In this document: positions 38,239 through 49,659 of the stretch, one piece after another | Layout of the letters: each line of letters begins with the position of its first letter | Position numbering within the stretch: the stretch's first letter is position 1 | NCBI RefSeq assembly: GCF_030272615.1 | Contig: NC_081405.1 | Location: forward strand, 571,829,752 to 571,893,751 | From: Cryptomeria japonica | Taxonomy: Eukaryota; Streptophyta; Pinopsida; Cupressales; Cupressaceae | Direction of reading: 5' to 3' | Length of the DNA: 64,000 bases | Notes under the pieces: generated by a model | Told to the model about the DNA's origin: nothing | Database searches by the model: none | What the model saw: only the letters and a program-made list of their open reading frames with translations | Translations under genes and position numbers: made by a program

Positions 38239-39590
38239 CTATGCTACACTCAACAAATTGTATTTCAATCCTTCAACCCAATATACATCATCACATTTAA
38301 CATTGTCAAGAAGTGTTATAGATCCTTTACCTTTCACTAGACATGGTGCATTATTACCAAATCTTACATAGCCTCCATCATAGTCTTCTAATTTAACAAA
38401 CTTGTGTTTATCACCTGTCATATGATGTGAGCATCCACTATCTATAATCCAAGAATCATTATTATTTATGTGAGATACTAGGGCTTTTTCTTCATACCTT
38501 TCTTCATCAAATCCATCCTTAATAGCCACATAAACAACTTCCTCAGTATCAGTTTCATCAGATTCATCATCGTTGGATTCTTCATCAGCTATTAGACATG
38601 TCTTTCTATCTCTCCTTCTGAAGTCTCGGTGTCCTCTGTATTGGTTGTCTTTCTGCCTGTTATCTCGATATTCTTTCTTTTCACTAGATTCTTTGTCAGG
38701 GCAGTTAGAAGCCATATGTCCTATCTTATCACAATTGAAACATTTTAAAGCTAGCTTCCCTTTATACTTCCTTTGCCTCTCGGTAACCTTCTGGCTAATA
38801 ATGCTTCAAACTCTTCTTGCTTCTTGATTTCCTCATACAGTTTGTGCACTTTTTCCATGTTCTTGTGAAATCTTTCACTTGCTCCACTATAATCTCCTTC
38901 AGAGTACTTACTCATTCTATCATTGTAATCATTAGATTCACTAATATGAAAATAACTGAATGCAGATTCAACTTTATTTACCGGAGACCCACTGTTATCA
39001 AAATTACTTAACTCAAATGCATGTATCTTACCAATGGTAGCATCTAAAGAAACTGACATGTTAGGTACAAACCTCAATTCATTGATTGCAGAGACTCAGA
39101 TAGCATAGGCTGGTAGAAAGGTTCTCAACAACTTACTTGTTATATCCTTTTCTTCAATAGTTCCACCTGCTCCTTTAATTTGATTGACAATCTCCTTTAG
39201 TCTTGTATTGTATTGGGTTATGTTCTCTCCTTCATTCATTCTCATGGATTCAAGTTTTCCTCTTAGACTATCTACTTTTGCTCTTTGAACATGTTCATCA
39301 CCTCCATACATAGATATGAGCTTGTCCCACATTGCCTTTGCATCATTACAACCTTCTAGATCATTAAACTCTGAGTCGGTCAATGTTGATGTTATTTCAA
39401 TCATAGCTCGAATATGTTCTTGCTTTGCCTTAATCTATTCCAAGGTCATAGGGTTGGTGCTCGATGCAATGTAATCATTCTCCAGATAATATGTTGCATA
39501 TTCTCCAATTCCTGATAAATGCAACTTCATCCTTTTCTGCCATGCAGAGAAACTTGACTTGTTCATCTTCGGTGCATCCCTTTTATACAT
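38239..39590 (-). pseudogene. copia gag plus protease, element B
   Basis: Start ATG at 39590 (MYKRDAPKMNKSSFSAWQKR). In-frame stops fall at 39437-39435 and 39098-39096. The UBN2 gag domain covers about 39404-39100 (FNDLEGCNDAKAMWDKLISM). A frameshift lies near 38790. An intact CCHC knuckle CFNCDKIGHMASNC is at 38742-38701, unlike those of element A. An acidic linker follows, then the retropepsin motif WIIDSGCSHHMTGD with its Asp at 38440-38442. The last residues are LKYNLLSVA and a stop. Gag and protease functions are as in element A. Confidence 0.88.
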
Positions 39591-39640
39591 CTTCAGATCT
39601 TCACCTCAAGTACCTTAAAAATTTTCTTCTAGAGTCCAAA

Positions 39641-39654
39641 GATCCAATACCAAT
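39641..39654 (-). promoter_or_regulatory. probable primer binding site of element B
   Basis: On the minus strand ATTGGTATTGGATC directly follows the 5' LTR. It shares TTGGTAT with the initiator-Met primer site, but the rest differs, so the tRNA is uncertain. Confidence 0.5.
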
Positions 39655-41140
39655 TGATAGTTCTGATACTTAATGTAAGTACAGATGCCAATAGCTAACA
39701 AGATGAGAAGGGGGGGGGGGGGGGGTGAATCATACAAACTTAAACTTCCATAAAAACAACAGATTCAACCTCGATAACTTATACTTCAGTAATATAACCA
39801 AAAACTGCCAAACATGCAAACTCAAAAGCATATAATCATCATAACACTCATAACAACAGATTTAACATGGAAACCCAAATAGGGAAAAAACACTATGGGA
39901 TTTCGGACCCACTAAGAAATATACTCTTCTAGAGTATGCTCGGTTAAAAGCAAATCCTCTTAAAGATTACAAACACATTGCTAGATGTGACCCGGTTAAG
40001 GGATTTCCCTCAGATCTGTTAGGATCTTCACTTTGTTAGAAGTGACCTTGTCAAAGGATTTCAAACACTCATTTAGAATGTTACCTTGCTAGAGGGTTTA
40101 CATATAAGACTGTTAAGTCCACTCGGTTAATAGATTTTCTGTCACTTACAAAATAACAGTAATACAAATCTATTTGCAACTTCACATCTAAAATGCTAAA
40201 GCATGTTCTTATATGCTCAAAACAATCTAGTCATAGGACTTATCTTGTCCCTCTGTTGGGCTTCCTACTCTATTATTCAAACAGATCTTCAAGCTTCTGT
40301 GCTCTGTAATCACTATGTAGCATCCCCGTGCATACACTTGCCTGCATGCATTTTTTATCAACAAATTCTTATTTATAAACAATTGCTAACCGCTCAATCT
40401 CCTTGATCACATTTCCCATGATCAATCTTCGCCATGAGATCTTCAAACTTGACCAGGTTCAATGTATCCTTCGATCTAAAAACGTTTTACCTTACCTTGG
40501 GACTTGCAGTCCTTTCTTGGAACTTGCACAAGGTTATTGCGGTTCAATCTACGCTATAGATCTTCCTGCCGATTTTCCTTTGCCATAGATCCTTAACAAA
40601 ATTCATGCACGACATTCTAATCATTTATACATCTCCAACTAATCATTGTCCTTCATTAAATAATGCTTTTATCCATCCCATGCGCATTGTCTAAACTTAG
40701 TTGCAACTCAGTAAATACTAAACTTTACTCGGTGGACATTTCGCCTTCATTAACCGATATTGATAACCTTAGGGTTTACCGACTAGGTTCTTTTCTCGGT
40801 AACATAGTATAGTATAAACCTTACAATCAACAACATATGTAGAATATCAAAACAATCTAAACATCATAATCTCATTATTGTCTAACTCGATAATAATTGC
40901 CCATTGAATAACTTTTTCCTCCCTTTATTCATCATATTCTTTCTGTGTCTTTTACCGACATCTTAATTCTCTTCTAATCAATATTCTCAAGATATGGCAA
41001 CATCATACTGAATCAGATAATCAATCTCTTGACATCAATGAAAAAATAATGTTATAAAGATAGTTATCATCCTTCTTCAGTTATATCAATAATCTCCTGA
41101 TATTGAAATGCAAACAATCTTTCTAAATGTAATGCCAACA
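39655..41140 (-). repeat. 5' LTR of element B
   Basis: 1,486 bp, aligning with 33387-34916. It contains a run of sixteen G at 39710-39725 on this strand. It ends in GCCAACA followed by the target copy GAATC. Confidence 0.88.
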
Positions 41141-41145
41141 GAATC

Positions 41146-41194
41146 TCCCCTCCCACATGGAGAATTGGCTAAGCTCCCAATTTTCCACTTTACA
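41146..41194 (+). repeat. 3' LTR of element E, right part
   Basis: TCCCCTCCCACATGGAGAAT onward matches 26321-26369 and ends CACTTTACA. It is followed by CCTAG, the right target copy of E. Confidence 0.85.
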
Positions 41195-41262
41195 CCTAGA
41201 TACCAAAAAAATGATAAATCCCTTTGAGAAGTACCTTGAGCTTGCAATTGATCATTGCTTTA
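41195..41262 (-). mobile_element. LINE, 5' remainder of the minus-strand copy
   Basis: On the minus strand it reads SQRDLSFFWYL and joins in frame with GILSKVGCFSWLALKH at the right end of the LINE piece at 23300-25187. The match stops at about 41262, where T-rich repeat DNA resumes, so the LINE was 5'-truncated when it inserted. Confidence 0.6.
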
Positions 41263-41385
41263 TGTTTTTGATCTTTTTTTTGGAATGTTACTTGAATGTT
41301 TTTGGTCTTTTTTTTAGGACGTTATTTGGATGTTTTTTTTTAATCTTTTTTTCAAGACGTTATTTGGATGTTTTTTTATCAATAT
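41263..41385 (+). repeat. minisatellite-like T-rich repeat, right block
   Basis: Units such as GACGTTATTTGGATGTTTTTT repeat two to three times with T-runs between. They match the block at 23180-23299 on the other side of the nest. Confidence 0.55.
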
Positions 41386-41790
41386 CATTCCATAAATACA
41401 ATCACAAAATATTATATTGTAGTTAGGTTGGACCGGTTCTTGACATCTGTAATGTGGATTGTAGAGAAATATAAGTTTCAATTGGAAATTCTTTCATGGT
41501 TAGATTCTGACCACTTTCCGATCAATCTTATGTTGCAAGCTCTAAAAGCTATTCTGCCAGTTAAGGCATCTTTTAAGTTTCAATCCATGTGGTTTAGGCA
41601 CCAGGATTTCCCCCCTCTCTTGCAAACATGGTGGAAGAATGCTCACAGAGTGGAAGGTACGTATCAGTTCAGACTATTTCATAAAATGAAATTTATTAAA
41701 ACACAGTTGACAAGGACACCCTTGTTAGGTTCTTATCATAGTTTTGAAATTCATGCATTAATTCTACCATAAGTTCCTCAATGGAATTGA
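41386..41790 (+). pseudogene. LINE endonuclease C-terminal fragment, plus strand
   Basis: The plus-strand frame gives VRLDRFLTSVMW, then LDSDHFPINLML, then FKFQSMWFRHQDFPPLLQTW. This is the end of an APE-type LINE endonuclease (the SDH motif) and the linker leading towards reverse transcriptase. No RT follows; the frame stops at 41772. It is opposite in strand to the LINE at 23300-25187 and includes a different part of the protein, so it is a separate insertion or an inverted remnant. The endonuclease would nick the target site. Confidence 0.68.
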
Positions 41791-42461
41791 TCTTTCCCAT
41801 GACTAAAAAATTGCAAGAGTGTTGTTCACTCAAATGTCAACCATGTGAGCTTTGATACCACTGTAAGAACCCTGCTCGTTCCAACTCTCCTAAAATACTA
41901 TTGTTGATTCATTTTTGGATTTTTCAAGGGTTTTTATTATGAGCAAGTTTTCAATATTTTTGCAAGGACTCCATCGATTGATCATGGTAAGAGAATTTCT
42001 CCCAATCTATGTCAAACTATATGCAATGACCAAATAGAACCAATCGAACATATATACAATACTGGTTTGTGCTAAGGAAAGACAATTAATAACGACTAGT
42101 CTTAGGCTACAAAGGATAAAAGGGGTAGATGAAAAAATGGATGGAAAATCTATCATGAATGCAAATGAGATTCAAAATAGAGCAATGACTTGCTTACATG
42201 CAGCACCTCTTTGCCAGGTTTTCACCATGATACTTACCCAGAGTGCTTGATTGCCAAGTTTTCACTAGTGGGTGAATGATTACTCTTTATTATTTTTCTC
42301 TTTTTACAAGATCCCTTTACAATATTTTTGTACTTTTTTTAGGATCATTTTTCAAAATTCTCTGTATACCTTTTTCAAGATCATTTTCTCAAGTATAATA
42401 CTTGTGGAGGTACACGCTATTTACAGGTTCAGTCAATGGTTCTCCCTTTGTTGTTGCTAGT
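41791..42461. other. AT-rich intergenic DNA
   Basis: No gene or bounded repeat is recognised between the LINE fragment and the probable start of element D. Confidence 0.4.
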
Positions 42462-43880
42462 TGATATGCCTCATATGTGTAGGTTGCAATAACTACATAG
42501 GGACGTGTATACACATAAAATTGGCTATGAGCAATTAAATAAATATTTTATATTTATTTAATAATTATTCTTCTATTAAATAGTTAATTTGAAAAGATTA
42601 ATTTATTTCATGTCCTCCTATTAATTAATTTAACTAAAACATTTTATTAATCAATTCATTGTATCCTTTTATTCCAATCAATTAATTAAATATCTAATGT
42701 TTAATTATTCCTCTATCTACTATCCTATAGTCTCATTAATTAAATAATTTCTTAATTATTTAATCCCTTTTCCAACTCACCTTCCATCTCCACTTCATCT
42801 TTCCTTTGCCAACTCATCCATCATGTGGCTAAATTAATTCAACAAAAGAAAATAAAATAAAATCATTTATTAGCCACTTATCTCCAACTTCCAAAATAAA
42901 TGAAATATTGTGTACATACACATATTTCCTAACTTTCTTCTATATTCTCTTTAACATCCCTATATCTTAGGAGGACTTGAGTCCACTTGTCCTCTCATTC
43001 CTACATTTTCTCCAACTATCCTATATCCTCTCAAGTCTTCAACTCAGTCAAGGTGAGATGAGTGGCACTTGTCTTCTCCTTACCCCTTTCTCTCAACCTT
43101 CAATTTCTTGCTCATAGCCATCCAATTTGCAAGATTGGATCATGACCGTTGATCTCTGCCACCTAAGCTAATGCACTCAAAAATCTATAAAAAGAGGTCT
43201 CCTGAGCCATGTTGAAAATAATGGACTAAATAGATAATCATATAGTCATTCTAGGAGTCTTTATCTTGCATCTGTGAGTTTGAGTTTGAAGCAATTAGCA
43301 ATTTTAGAATTATTATCATAGCTTAATATCATATTAGCTTGAATCATTTGCATATGCATATCATAGTATCAGTTAACTATCGGTCCATTCTTCATATGCC
43401 ATCTTGGAAGCTACCAGTGCTTGTCTGAGAGCAAATCATATGCAACCAGGAATAGTGGAGTTAGGACACAATGAGGTGTAAATCATGGAAGGTCTAATAT
43501 TGTTTATTTCATTTACTTCATGTTACTTCATTGGTTGAAGCTAAGTTTTCTGTAGCTTTCATTTTTATATTTTATGATGGACTAACAAGTTTCAAGACAT
43601 TTCTTTGGACCCGAGTGGAAATGGGCTAATACCTAGTCCTTTTGATCCACTCTAAATAAATTGTGTTTGTGACGAAATTCATAAACAACGCGTGTTGATT
43701 AGTTCATACTGACATTATGTTTCCCCATAAACCCTATGGAGCGTAACCTCTATAGGCTAGGAACCTTCTGTATTTATAGAGTGTAGAGTGTCGCATGTAT
43801 GGCCACATGACCAGAAGCCTTTACTAAAAACCACTTGTACTAGTTGCCAAAATCCTTCTAATTGTTGGCGCAGGAGGTTG
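42462..43880 (+). repeat. probable 5' LTR region of element D
   Basis: It starts TGATATGCC, followed by an AATTAAT-rich block, a C-rich block and a TATA box (TATAAAAAG at 43196). The block order matches 16489-17400. The right boundary is a guess: a TTGGCGCAGG phrase near 43865 could be a primer site, but no second LTR is available to test it. Confidence 0.4.
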
Positions 43881-44255
43881 GACCTCTAAAGCGGCTCACA
43901 CACATACGGTTCTTAGTAGAGATATGAAGTTTTCCATGGGGAGTTTTCATGGAAACTGGTGTTTGGCTGCCCCAAAGAAGTGAGTGCCAAGGGTGGAGCC
44001 AGTGGGGTCAAGCATCTAAATATCCACTCTGAATAGCATAGCCTTGGGGGAAATCCCATGTGAGATTCAACAATTATTGTCTCGGCCTACCATAGGATTC
44101 GTGCTTGCTTGTGCATTTTGTTTTTCAAACATTGTGTCTTTTATGTCTATAATGTGCTCAGTATGGTCAAAAAACTTGAAAAAAATCATCATCTAGAAAT
44201 GAGCAAAAATTTGACAACTTGTTGGAAAAATTGAAAAATCCTGGTAACATAGTTA

Positions 44256-44475
44256 GAACAATGCTTTTGTTGCACAAAACAATGTATTTAAACAACAATA
44301 CAACACTTTTATGTCATAGGTTCACACATTTGATCAACAAATTAGCACTTTTAAGCATAAAACAACACTTTTGTAACATAGTTTTTCCGCTTTTAGTATC
44401 ATAGAGCAATGCTTTCAAGCAACATAATAGCACATTTGTCCCATAAGTTAGCACTTTTGACAAAAAGGTTAGCGC
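44256..44475 (+). repeat. motif array with 21-bp step in the leader of element D
   Basis: Units related to GTTAGCGC begin at 44299, 44320, 44341, 44361, 44383, 44405, 44426, 44447 and 44468, so steps are 20-22 bp, mostly 21. Looser units extend left to about 44256. Typical forms are GTTAGCAC, ATTAGCAC, AATAGCAC and GTTAGCGC, each followed by a TTTTG-like phrase. This is the reverse complement of the motif at 63704-63987. Confidence 0.7.
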
Positions 44476-45181
44476 AAACATTTTCTCACATCTGAGACAG
44501 AGGACATTTTTGCATATCAGACCAAAATTTCAAAATTAGTTTTAGATACCCTTTTCAAATAGAGTTGTCTTTAAACTATCACAGACCTTCAAACTAGTTC
44601 GATAATTAGGTTTATCAATCAAATAGGCTACTTCTAAAGGCTTCATAAGCATACAATTCATAACAAGTTAGTGATTCAACCATCTCAAGTGCAAAAAAAA
44701 TCAACATATCAACGGTATATTAGTTTCTCATCAGGATACATCGAATCCTCTATCACGAAACTTGATCATATCAACCTTTGTTCATTATCTTGGATATATC
44801 ATTCCTATTTTGAACCTAGGTTACATCAAAATCAAAATTGCACTCACATTGGAATCAAGCAAACTTGTAAACCATCATATGCTTATATGAATTTTAAATA
44901 TTGCCTTAAGAAAAGAAAACCCAGTTATAAGGCTACTCAGAAGAGGATAAGATTCTTGTATATCAGTCACAAGATCTTGTTAAAAATAGGACATTCCTAC
45001 ACCGTTTTCGTCACTATTTACGTGGTTACGGGCCAAAATTTGATGGAGAACTTTTGCAAGGACGTGCTTTTCAACAAAGAGACACTTTATCACAACACAC
45101 CAATAACAGTGGAAAAATAAACAAATCTTATCTTCCTAAACCAATAATCACTTATTGAGTTATATTTAGAAGGCCAAAAAC

Positions 45182-46320
45182 TTGAGAAGTTTTCGAATCA
45201 ATCACATGCCAGTTTGGACTAGAGCTCAATACGAGCAATTTAGAAAACAACAAAAACAAATGGAAGAAGATAACTCAGTGTTTCAAAATTTTGGATACAC
45301 AGATGTTGATGAAGAAGTGGTCAATAACACCATTAGAGATCTTGAACAGGATTTTAAATTTGACAAACTAATGGAAAAGTTATTGGAGAAACAAAAGGAA
45401 AAATACCTTCTAATGTTGGTAAAATCAGGAGCTAAATTGCCACAAGACTTTAATGTAGAAAGTTTGAAACAAGATGCAGAGACGAGTAACAATCAAAATG
45501 TAGATGATCCAAATAACGAGGATGTAAATAAATTAAATCACAAGGAAACAAGAGGAGATAAAACAAAAAAAGACCATGATGATACAAGAAGAGAGTGTGG
45601 TGATAGAAGAACTTGTGAGGATACAAGGAAAACCTATATGGATAATCCTTTGTTAACTCTCGCTCAACAAATACATGATATGCAGAATGGAATGAGCTCC
45701 AAGAAATATTCATTGGAGGACATATGTCCATATCCTTTTGACAAAAGTTTAAACATGATACCATTCCCACAACATTGTGAAATCCCTAAATATGATAAAT
45801 ACAATGGGAAATTTGATCCTCAAGATCACATTAGGGGATTTTGCACTATGAGTATGGAATTTGCACACAATGAAACTTATCCGATGCATCTATTCTCTAG
45901 GAGTTTAAATGGACAATCAATGGAATGGTTCTCAAGGCTACCATCTGGAATTAAATCTTTTGAAGAACTTGTCAACAGATTTATCTCACAATACTCCTAC
46001 AATGTAAGAAATGAGATAACAATGCTAGATTTATGTAATGTCAAGCAAAAGAATGGTGAATCTTTCATGGTCTTTTTACATAGATGGAAATGAATGTTCA
46101 ATAGGTATCCAAGAGATGTACCTGATCAAGAAAAAATGGCCATATTCATTGACAACCTTATCAATGAAATGAGTTACCGTCTTAAAATGCAATCTCCTTC
46201 TTTTGCTAAGATGATTGAAAATGGTCTAAAGATAGAAGATGCAATGGTAAAGAAAGCAGAGCTAAAGATTTACAACAATTCCTACAATAACAATCATAAC
46301 AACAACAACAACAACAACAA

Positions 46321-46355
<35 letters not shown>

Positions 46356-46825
46356 ACAATGACAAACCTAAATTCTAGTCAAAGAATAGGAATGTTACCA
46401 ATGGAGGAAATGATGACAGTAATCCTACAAAACAACAACCAATCTTCAACTTATCTGGTCAAATCCCAAGCAATAACAATCAAGAGAATAGTAAATCCAA
46501 GTCCTTCTCCAATCCTTGTAGGAAATTCACAAACACCAGAGAACCCTTGGAATCAACTTTGAAAATTCTTCTTGCAAATAAATTGATTACTTTACCAGAA
46601 GCAAGAAATTATGAACCTCAAGTTAGACCTAATTGGTGGAATGACAATCATTTTTGCAATTACCATCGAAATAAAGGACACGAAACTAATGATTGTCAAA
46701 GATTGAAGCACCTTATTCAAGACTTAATCGATAATGGAACTATCACAGTGGATAGTCATAAGACGAACGAATCACATCTAGCCTTCAAAACTCCACTTCC
46801 AAACTATGAAAAAGGTGAATAATCT
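45182..46825 (+). pseudogene. gypsy gag, element D
   Basis: An open frame from about 45182 has a Lys/Glu-rich first part, then the retrotransposon gag domain (FDPQDHIRGFCTMSMEFAHN, later LFSRSLNGQSMEWFSRLPSG, VNRFISQYSYN). A TGA at 46091-46093 interrupts it, and the same frame continues with FNRYPRDVPDQEKMAIFIDN to 46378. An (AAC)n tract there encodes Asn. After a frame change, 46547-46822 carries the zinc-finger-like motif FCNYHRNKGHETNDC (C-X2-H-X4-H-X4-C) in place of a standard CCHC knuckle. Gag would assemble particles and bind element RNA. The start codon is not certain; MPVWTRAQYEQF at 45206 is an alternative. Confidence 0.82.
46298..46366 (+). repeat. (AAC)n microsatellite inside gag of element D
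   Basis: About 20 AAC units with one interruption, read in frame as an Asn run followed by Asn-Asp. It probably grew by slippage, and lies in a disordered linker ahead of the zinc-finger-like motif. Confidence 0.9.
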
Positions 46826-47132
46826 AAATAAAAAGATGAAAAAGGCAAAGATAAAGTGAATTACACTTATACGTATGATGATGTGGTAAATGTAGTCATC
46901 GTTAAAGATAACACACCTTCAGAACCAATCAACATCATTACGAGAAGCAAAGTGAAGGTTACATTTCAGGGTATAACAAATTAATCAATATCCACTTCAA
47001 GACAATACAACTTAGTGGAACAATTTCAAGGGATACCCGCTCAAATATCAATTTTAGATCTCCTCAAAGTTTCACTTATGCATAAGAAAATTTTGGAAAA
47101 AAGATCTAACAAAAACAACAATTTCAAAAGAC

Positions 47133-47650
47133 TTGGATATGGATCAATTCCAAAACATGGTCGGATACCTTATAGCCCCTCATTGCTTATCATTTTCTGA
47201 AAATGATGACGCATCCTTGCAACATCCTCACAATGCTCCCTTACATGTTGAAGTCATTATTCATAAAACTCATGTCAAACGCGTACTCATAGATGGTGGA
47301 GCTGGCTTAAACATTTGTGCATTAAGTTTAATAAAGGCTTTGGGATATTCAAAAAATCTTATAGATCTAAAGAAGAAAAAAACTATTAAGGCTTATGATG
47401 AAGAAGAGCATTCTTCGAAAGTAACTGTGGTGTTACCAATCAAAATAGGACCTGTGGAAGGAATACATTATGCCAGGTTTTAGACTTGAATCTGTCTTAT
47501 AACATTCTTCTGGGAAGACCATGGATTCATAACATGCAAGCAGTTCCTTCTACATATCACCAGTGTGTAAAGTTTCCTCACGAGGGACAAGAAGTCACTA
47601 TAGTCGCAGACTTCAGTCGATATTGCAATAATCTGAAACCAACATAAGAT
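47133..47650 (+). pseudogene. retroviral-type aspartic protease, element D
   Basis: HVEVIIHKTHVKRVLIDGGA then GLNICALSLIKALGYSK is the plant gypsy protease flap and active site, with IDGGAGLN in the place of the D-S/T-G triad; the Asp is kept but the next two residues differ from DTG/DSG. After a frame change near 47475, [20 protein letters not shown] gives the second conserved motif (ILLGRPW). The enzyme would cut the gag-pol polyprotein. The variant triad is common in Tat-type elements, so it need not be a defect. The frame change is. Confidence 0.78.
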
Positions 47651-47889
47651 ACAAGAGTTCCACATAAAAGAGAATCGGTCTATCCCACAAAATAAATTCA
47701 AGAAAAAATATGGTAAACCTTAGAGAAAAATCTCAAATTAAATGATGAAGGAATGAGAAAATATTCTTTACATAGCTTGCCACTTTCACCTAAATCATAT
47801 GGAAAGTCTACAAATATTCAACCACGGATCTTAGAAAAATCAATAGAAATGTTTGATGGAGCATTTGTTAGAGCTGAAACACTTGCAGA

Positions 47890-48240
47890 AGAAACCGAAG
47901 ACAAAGACATTCTTAGTTGGTTGTAAAAAGATGAAAATGAAACTATAGCAACAGTTGTAGAAGTCAATATTCCCATAGAGAAATATGACAATGGTTATAA
48001 GATCATGCAAAAAATGGGATATGAAGGAAAAGGACCAATTGGTAAGCGACAAGAAGGTATTTCATAACCTATTTGTCCTCACACACAATCTAAAGAAGAT
48101 AAATCAGGACTTGGATATCCAAAATCAAAGCAAAAACAACACAATTATCAACATCCAAGGTGGAGAAAGAAAGCAGTCCCTAAAGAAGAACCATGGCAAG
48201 AAAAGCTACACCAAGTAGCAGAAATAGTAGCCAACAAACA
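47890..48240 (+). pseudogene. G-patch-like segment between protease and RT, element D
   Basis: The frame reads NGYKIMQKMGYEGKGPIGKR, then QEGIS, a stop, and PICPHTQSKEDKSGLGYPKS. The spacing of Met-Gly-Tyr, Gly-X-Gly and the final Gly-Ile matches a G-patch, a short glycine-rich domain that binds RNA or RNA helicases. It sits between protease and RT. G-patches are known near the protease in some retroelements, for example betaretroviruses; I infer the same arrangement here. Only one stop breaks it. Confidence 0.55.
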
Positions 48241-49640
48241 AAAACAAGAAGAATATGAGAAACAATAGGAAGAACTTGCAATCAAAAGAGAAGAATAATC
48301 TTGTAAATAAGTTCAAGGAATACAAACAAGTGTTGAATCTGATCAAGATGTTCCAGAAGCAATGAACGAACAAATGGCCAAAATTAGAGAACTTTTCTCA
48401 CCATATAATATTCCTGTTAGATATAGTGGTGTAATCCTCGACAATGGTTCAGAGATAGATTCAAATGAATATGATTGGGGTCCAGATCTATCATCTGGTA
48501 TATCAAGTGAAGAAAAGGATGAAGAACAAGCAGCTATTACAAATGAAGACTCATCTTTCACAAAACAAAGAATAGAATTGGAAAGAAGACAAGAAGAAAT
48601 CAGAATTCAGAGGAAAGAGGCATATACAAAACAACAAAAGAAAGAGGATGAAAAGGAACAAGAAGTAACACCACAAGAAACACAAACAGTTATTGATCAA
48701 ATATCAGAAGATCAACAAAATATCAAATTTCTAACAAATGTTGAGCAAGAAATATGAAGGTATGGAAGAACCATGAAAGAAGTAATAGATAGTCAAGTAG
48801 AATTGACTATTAGTCTAGAAGAAGCTGAGTTCGAGAAAAGAAAGAAGATAGCAAAATAATCCTCTATGTCATGTGCACAAGTATATTGACTTCAAAATAC
48901 AAATGAATCTATTAAAATTAATCAAGAAGGAACTTGTAGTATCAAAGATGTATGTGTTGATATAATCCATTCGTTTGAGGGACAAACGTCAGATGAAGAG
49001 TCACTTGATTGTGAATCATAAAATACGAATCCTAATTTTGTTAGAGTTGATTGGAGAGCACTTGGGAGAGACTATTCTCAAAAGAGTTCTATCTATGACA
49101 TTACCTACTCTATGCAAAATTATGACTATTACTTCATGAACCTTGAAACACATAATAATGACAATGACTATGATTTACCCCTACTTCATCCAGAATTAAT
49201 TGATTGGGATAACCTAGAAAACCCTGAATTGGATGTCTTTTCCAATGATCATGATTTAGCCATATATTTTAATATTGTCAAACCCATGACACCTAATATA
49301 TCTTCCATTATGGAATTGAGTAACACTTCTTGCAATCAGGAGAATGCCAAACTTTCCAGTCGCAAAATTGAAATAAAACAAGGAAAAATTCCTAGTGCTG
49401 AAAACCATTTCATGGCAACACTAGATCAATCAAGAGGAAAATTAAAGGACGTATTTGACAGTGAAAACCTCTTGGAGGCGCTAGAAGATGGAAAGTTTGA
49501 CATCCTCCACATATTTTCAGGAGAGATCTGCTATTTTAATAGAGTCAATAGAAGAAATAAACATTGGCACAACAAAGGATCCCAAGGTCCTTCATCCTGC
49601 TGCATCATTATCAGATGAAGAGAGGAAATAATACATAGAA
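48241..49640 (+). pseudogene. acidic and coiled linker between G-patch and RT, element D
   Basis: This linker is long, as in Tat/Ogre polyproteins. Readable pieces are a Glu/Lys/Gln-rich coiled part (48362-48757) and an Asp/Asn-rich part (49112-49618). A repeated phrase such as HDLAIYFN is seen, but no catalytic motif. Stops are frequent. I do not recognise a domain. Confidence 0.5.
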
Positions 49641-49659
49641 TTATTCAAATGAAGATAGA

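Larger units (their letters stand above)
33387..41140 (-). mobile_element. Ty1/copia LTR retrotransposon B, complete, minus strand, defective
   Basis: 7,754 bp. Both LTRs run from TGATAG to GCCAACA on this strand, and GAATC flanks it at 33382-33386 and 41141-41145. Genes read on the minus strand in copia order with few breaks: about two stops and a frameshift in gag, a stop before integrase, a frameshift in RT, and a mutated catalytic box. It sits inside the 3' LTR of element E; the unbroken counterpart site is at 26316-26320 in the 5' LTR of E. Confidence 0.94.
25188..41194 (+). mobile_element. gypsy-type LTR element E, no recognisable pol, host to B and a solo LTR
   Basis: Its LTRs are 25188-26369 and 32445-33386 plus 41146-41194. 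Both start TGTAGC and end TTTACA. A primer-like site follows the left LTR and a polypurine tract (AGTGGGGGCTAAA) precedes the right one. Flanks are CCTAT and CCTAG, a target duplication with one mismatch. Without the two later insertions the element is about 7 kb. Only gag relics are recognisable inside, with no RT, RNase H or integrase motif, so it looks like a non-autonomous gag-only derivative. It landed inside the minus-strand LINE, whose reading continues on both sides. Confidence 0.82.
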
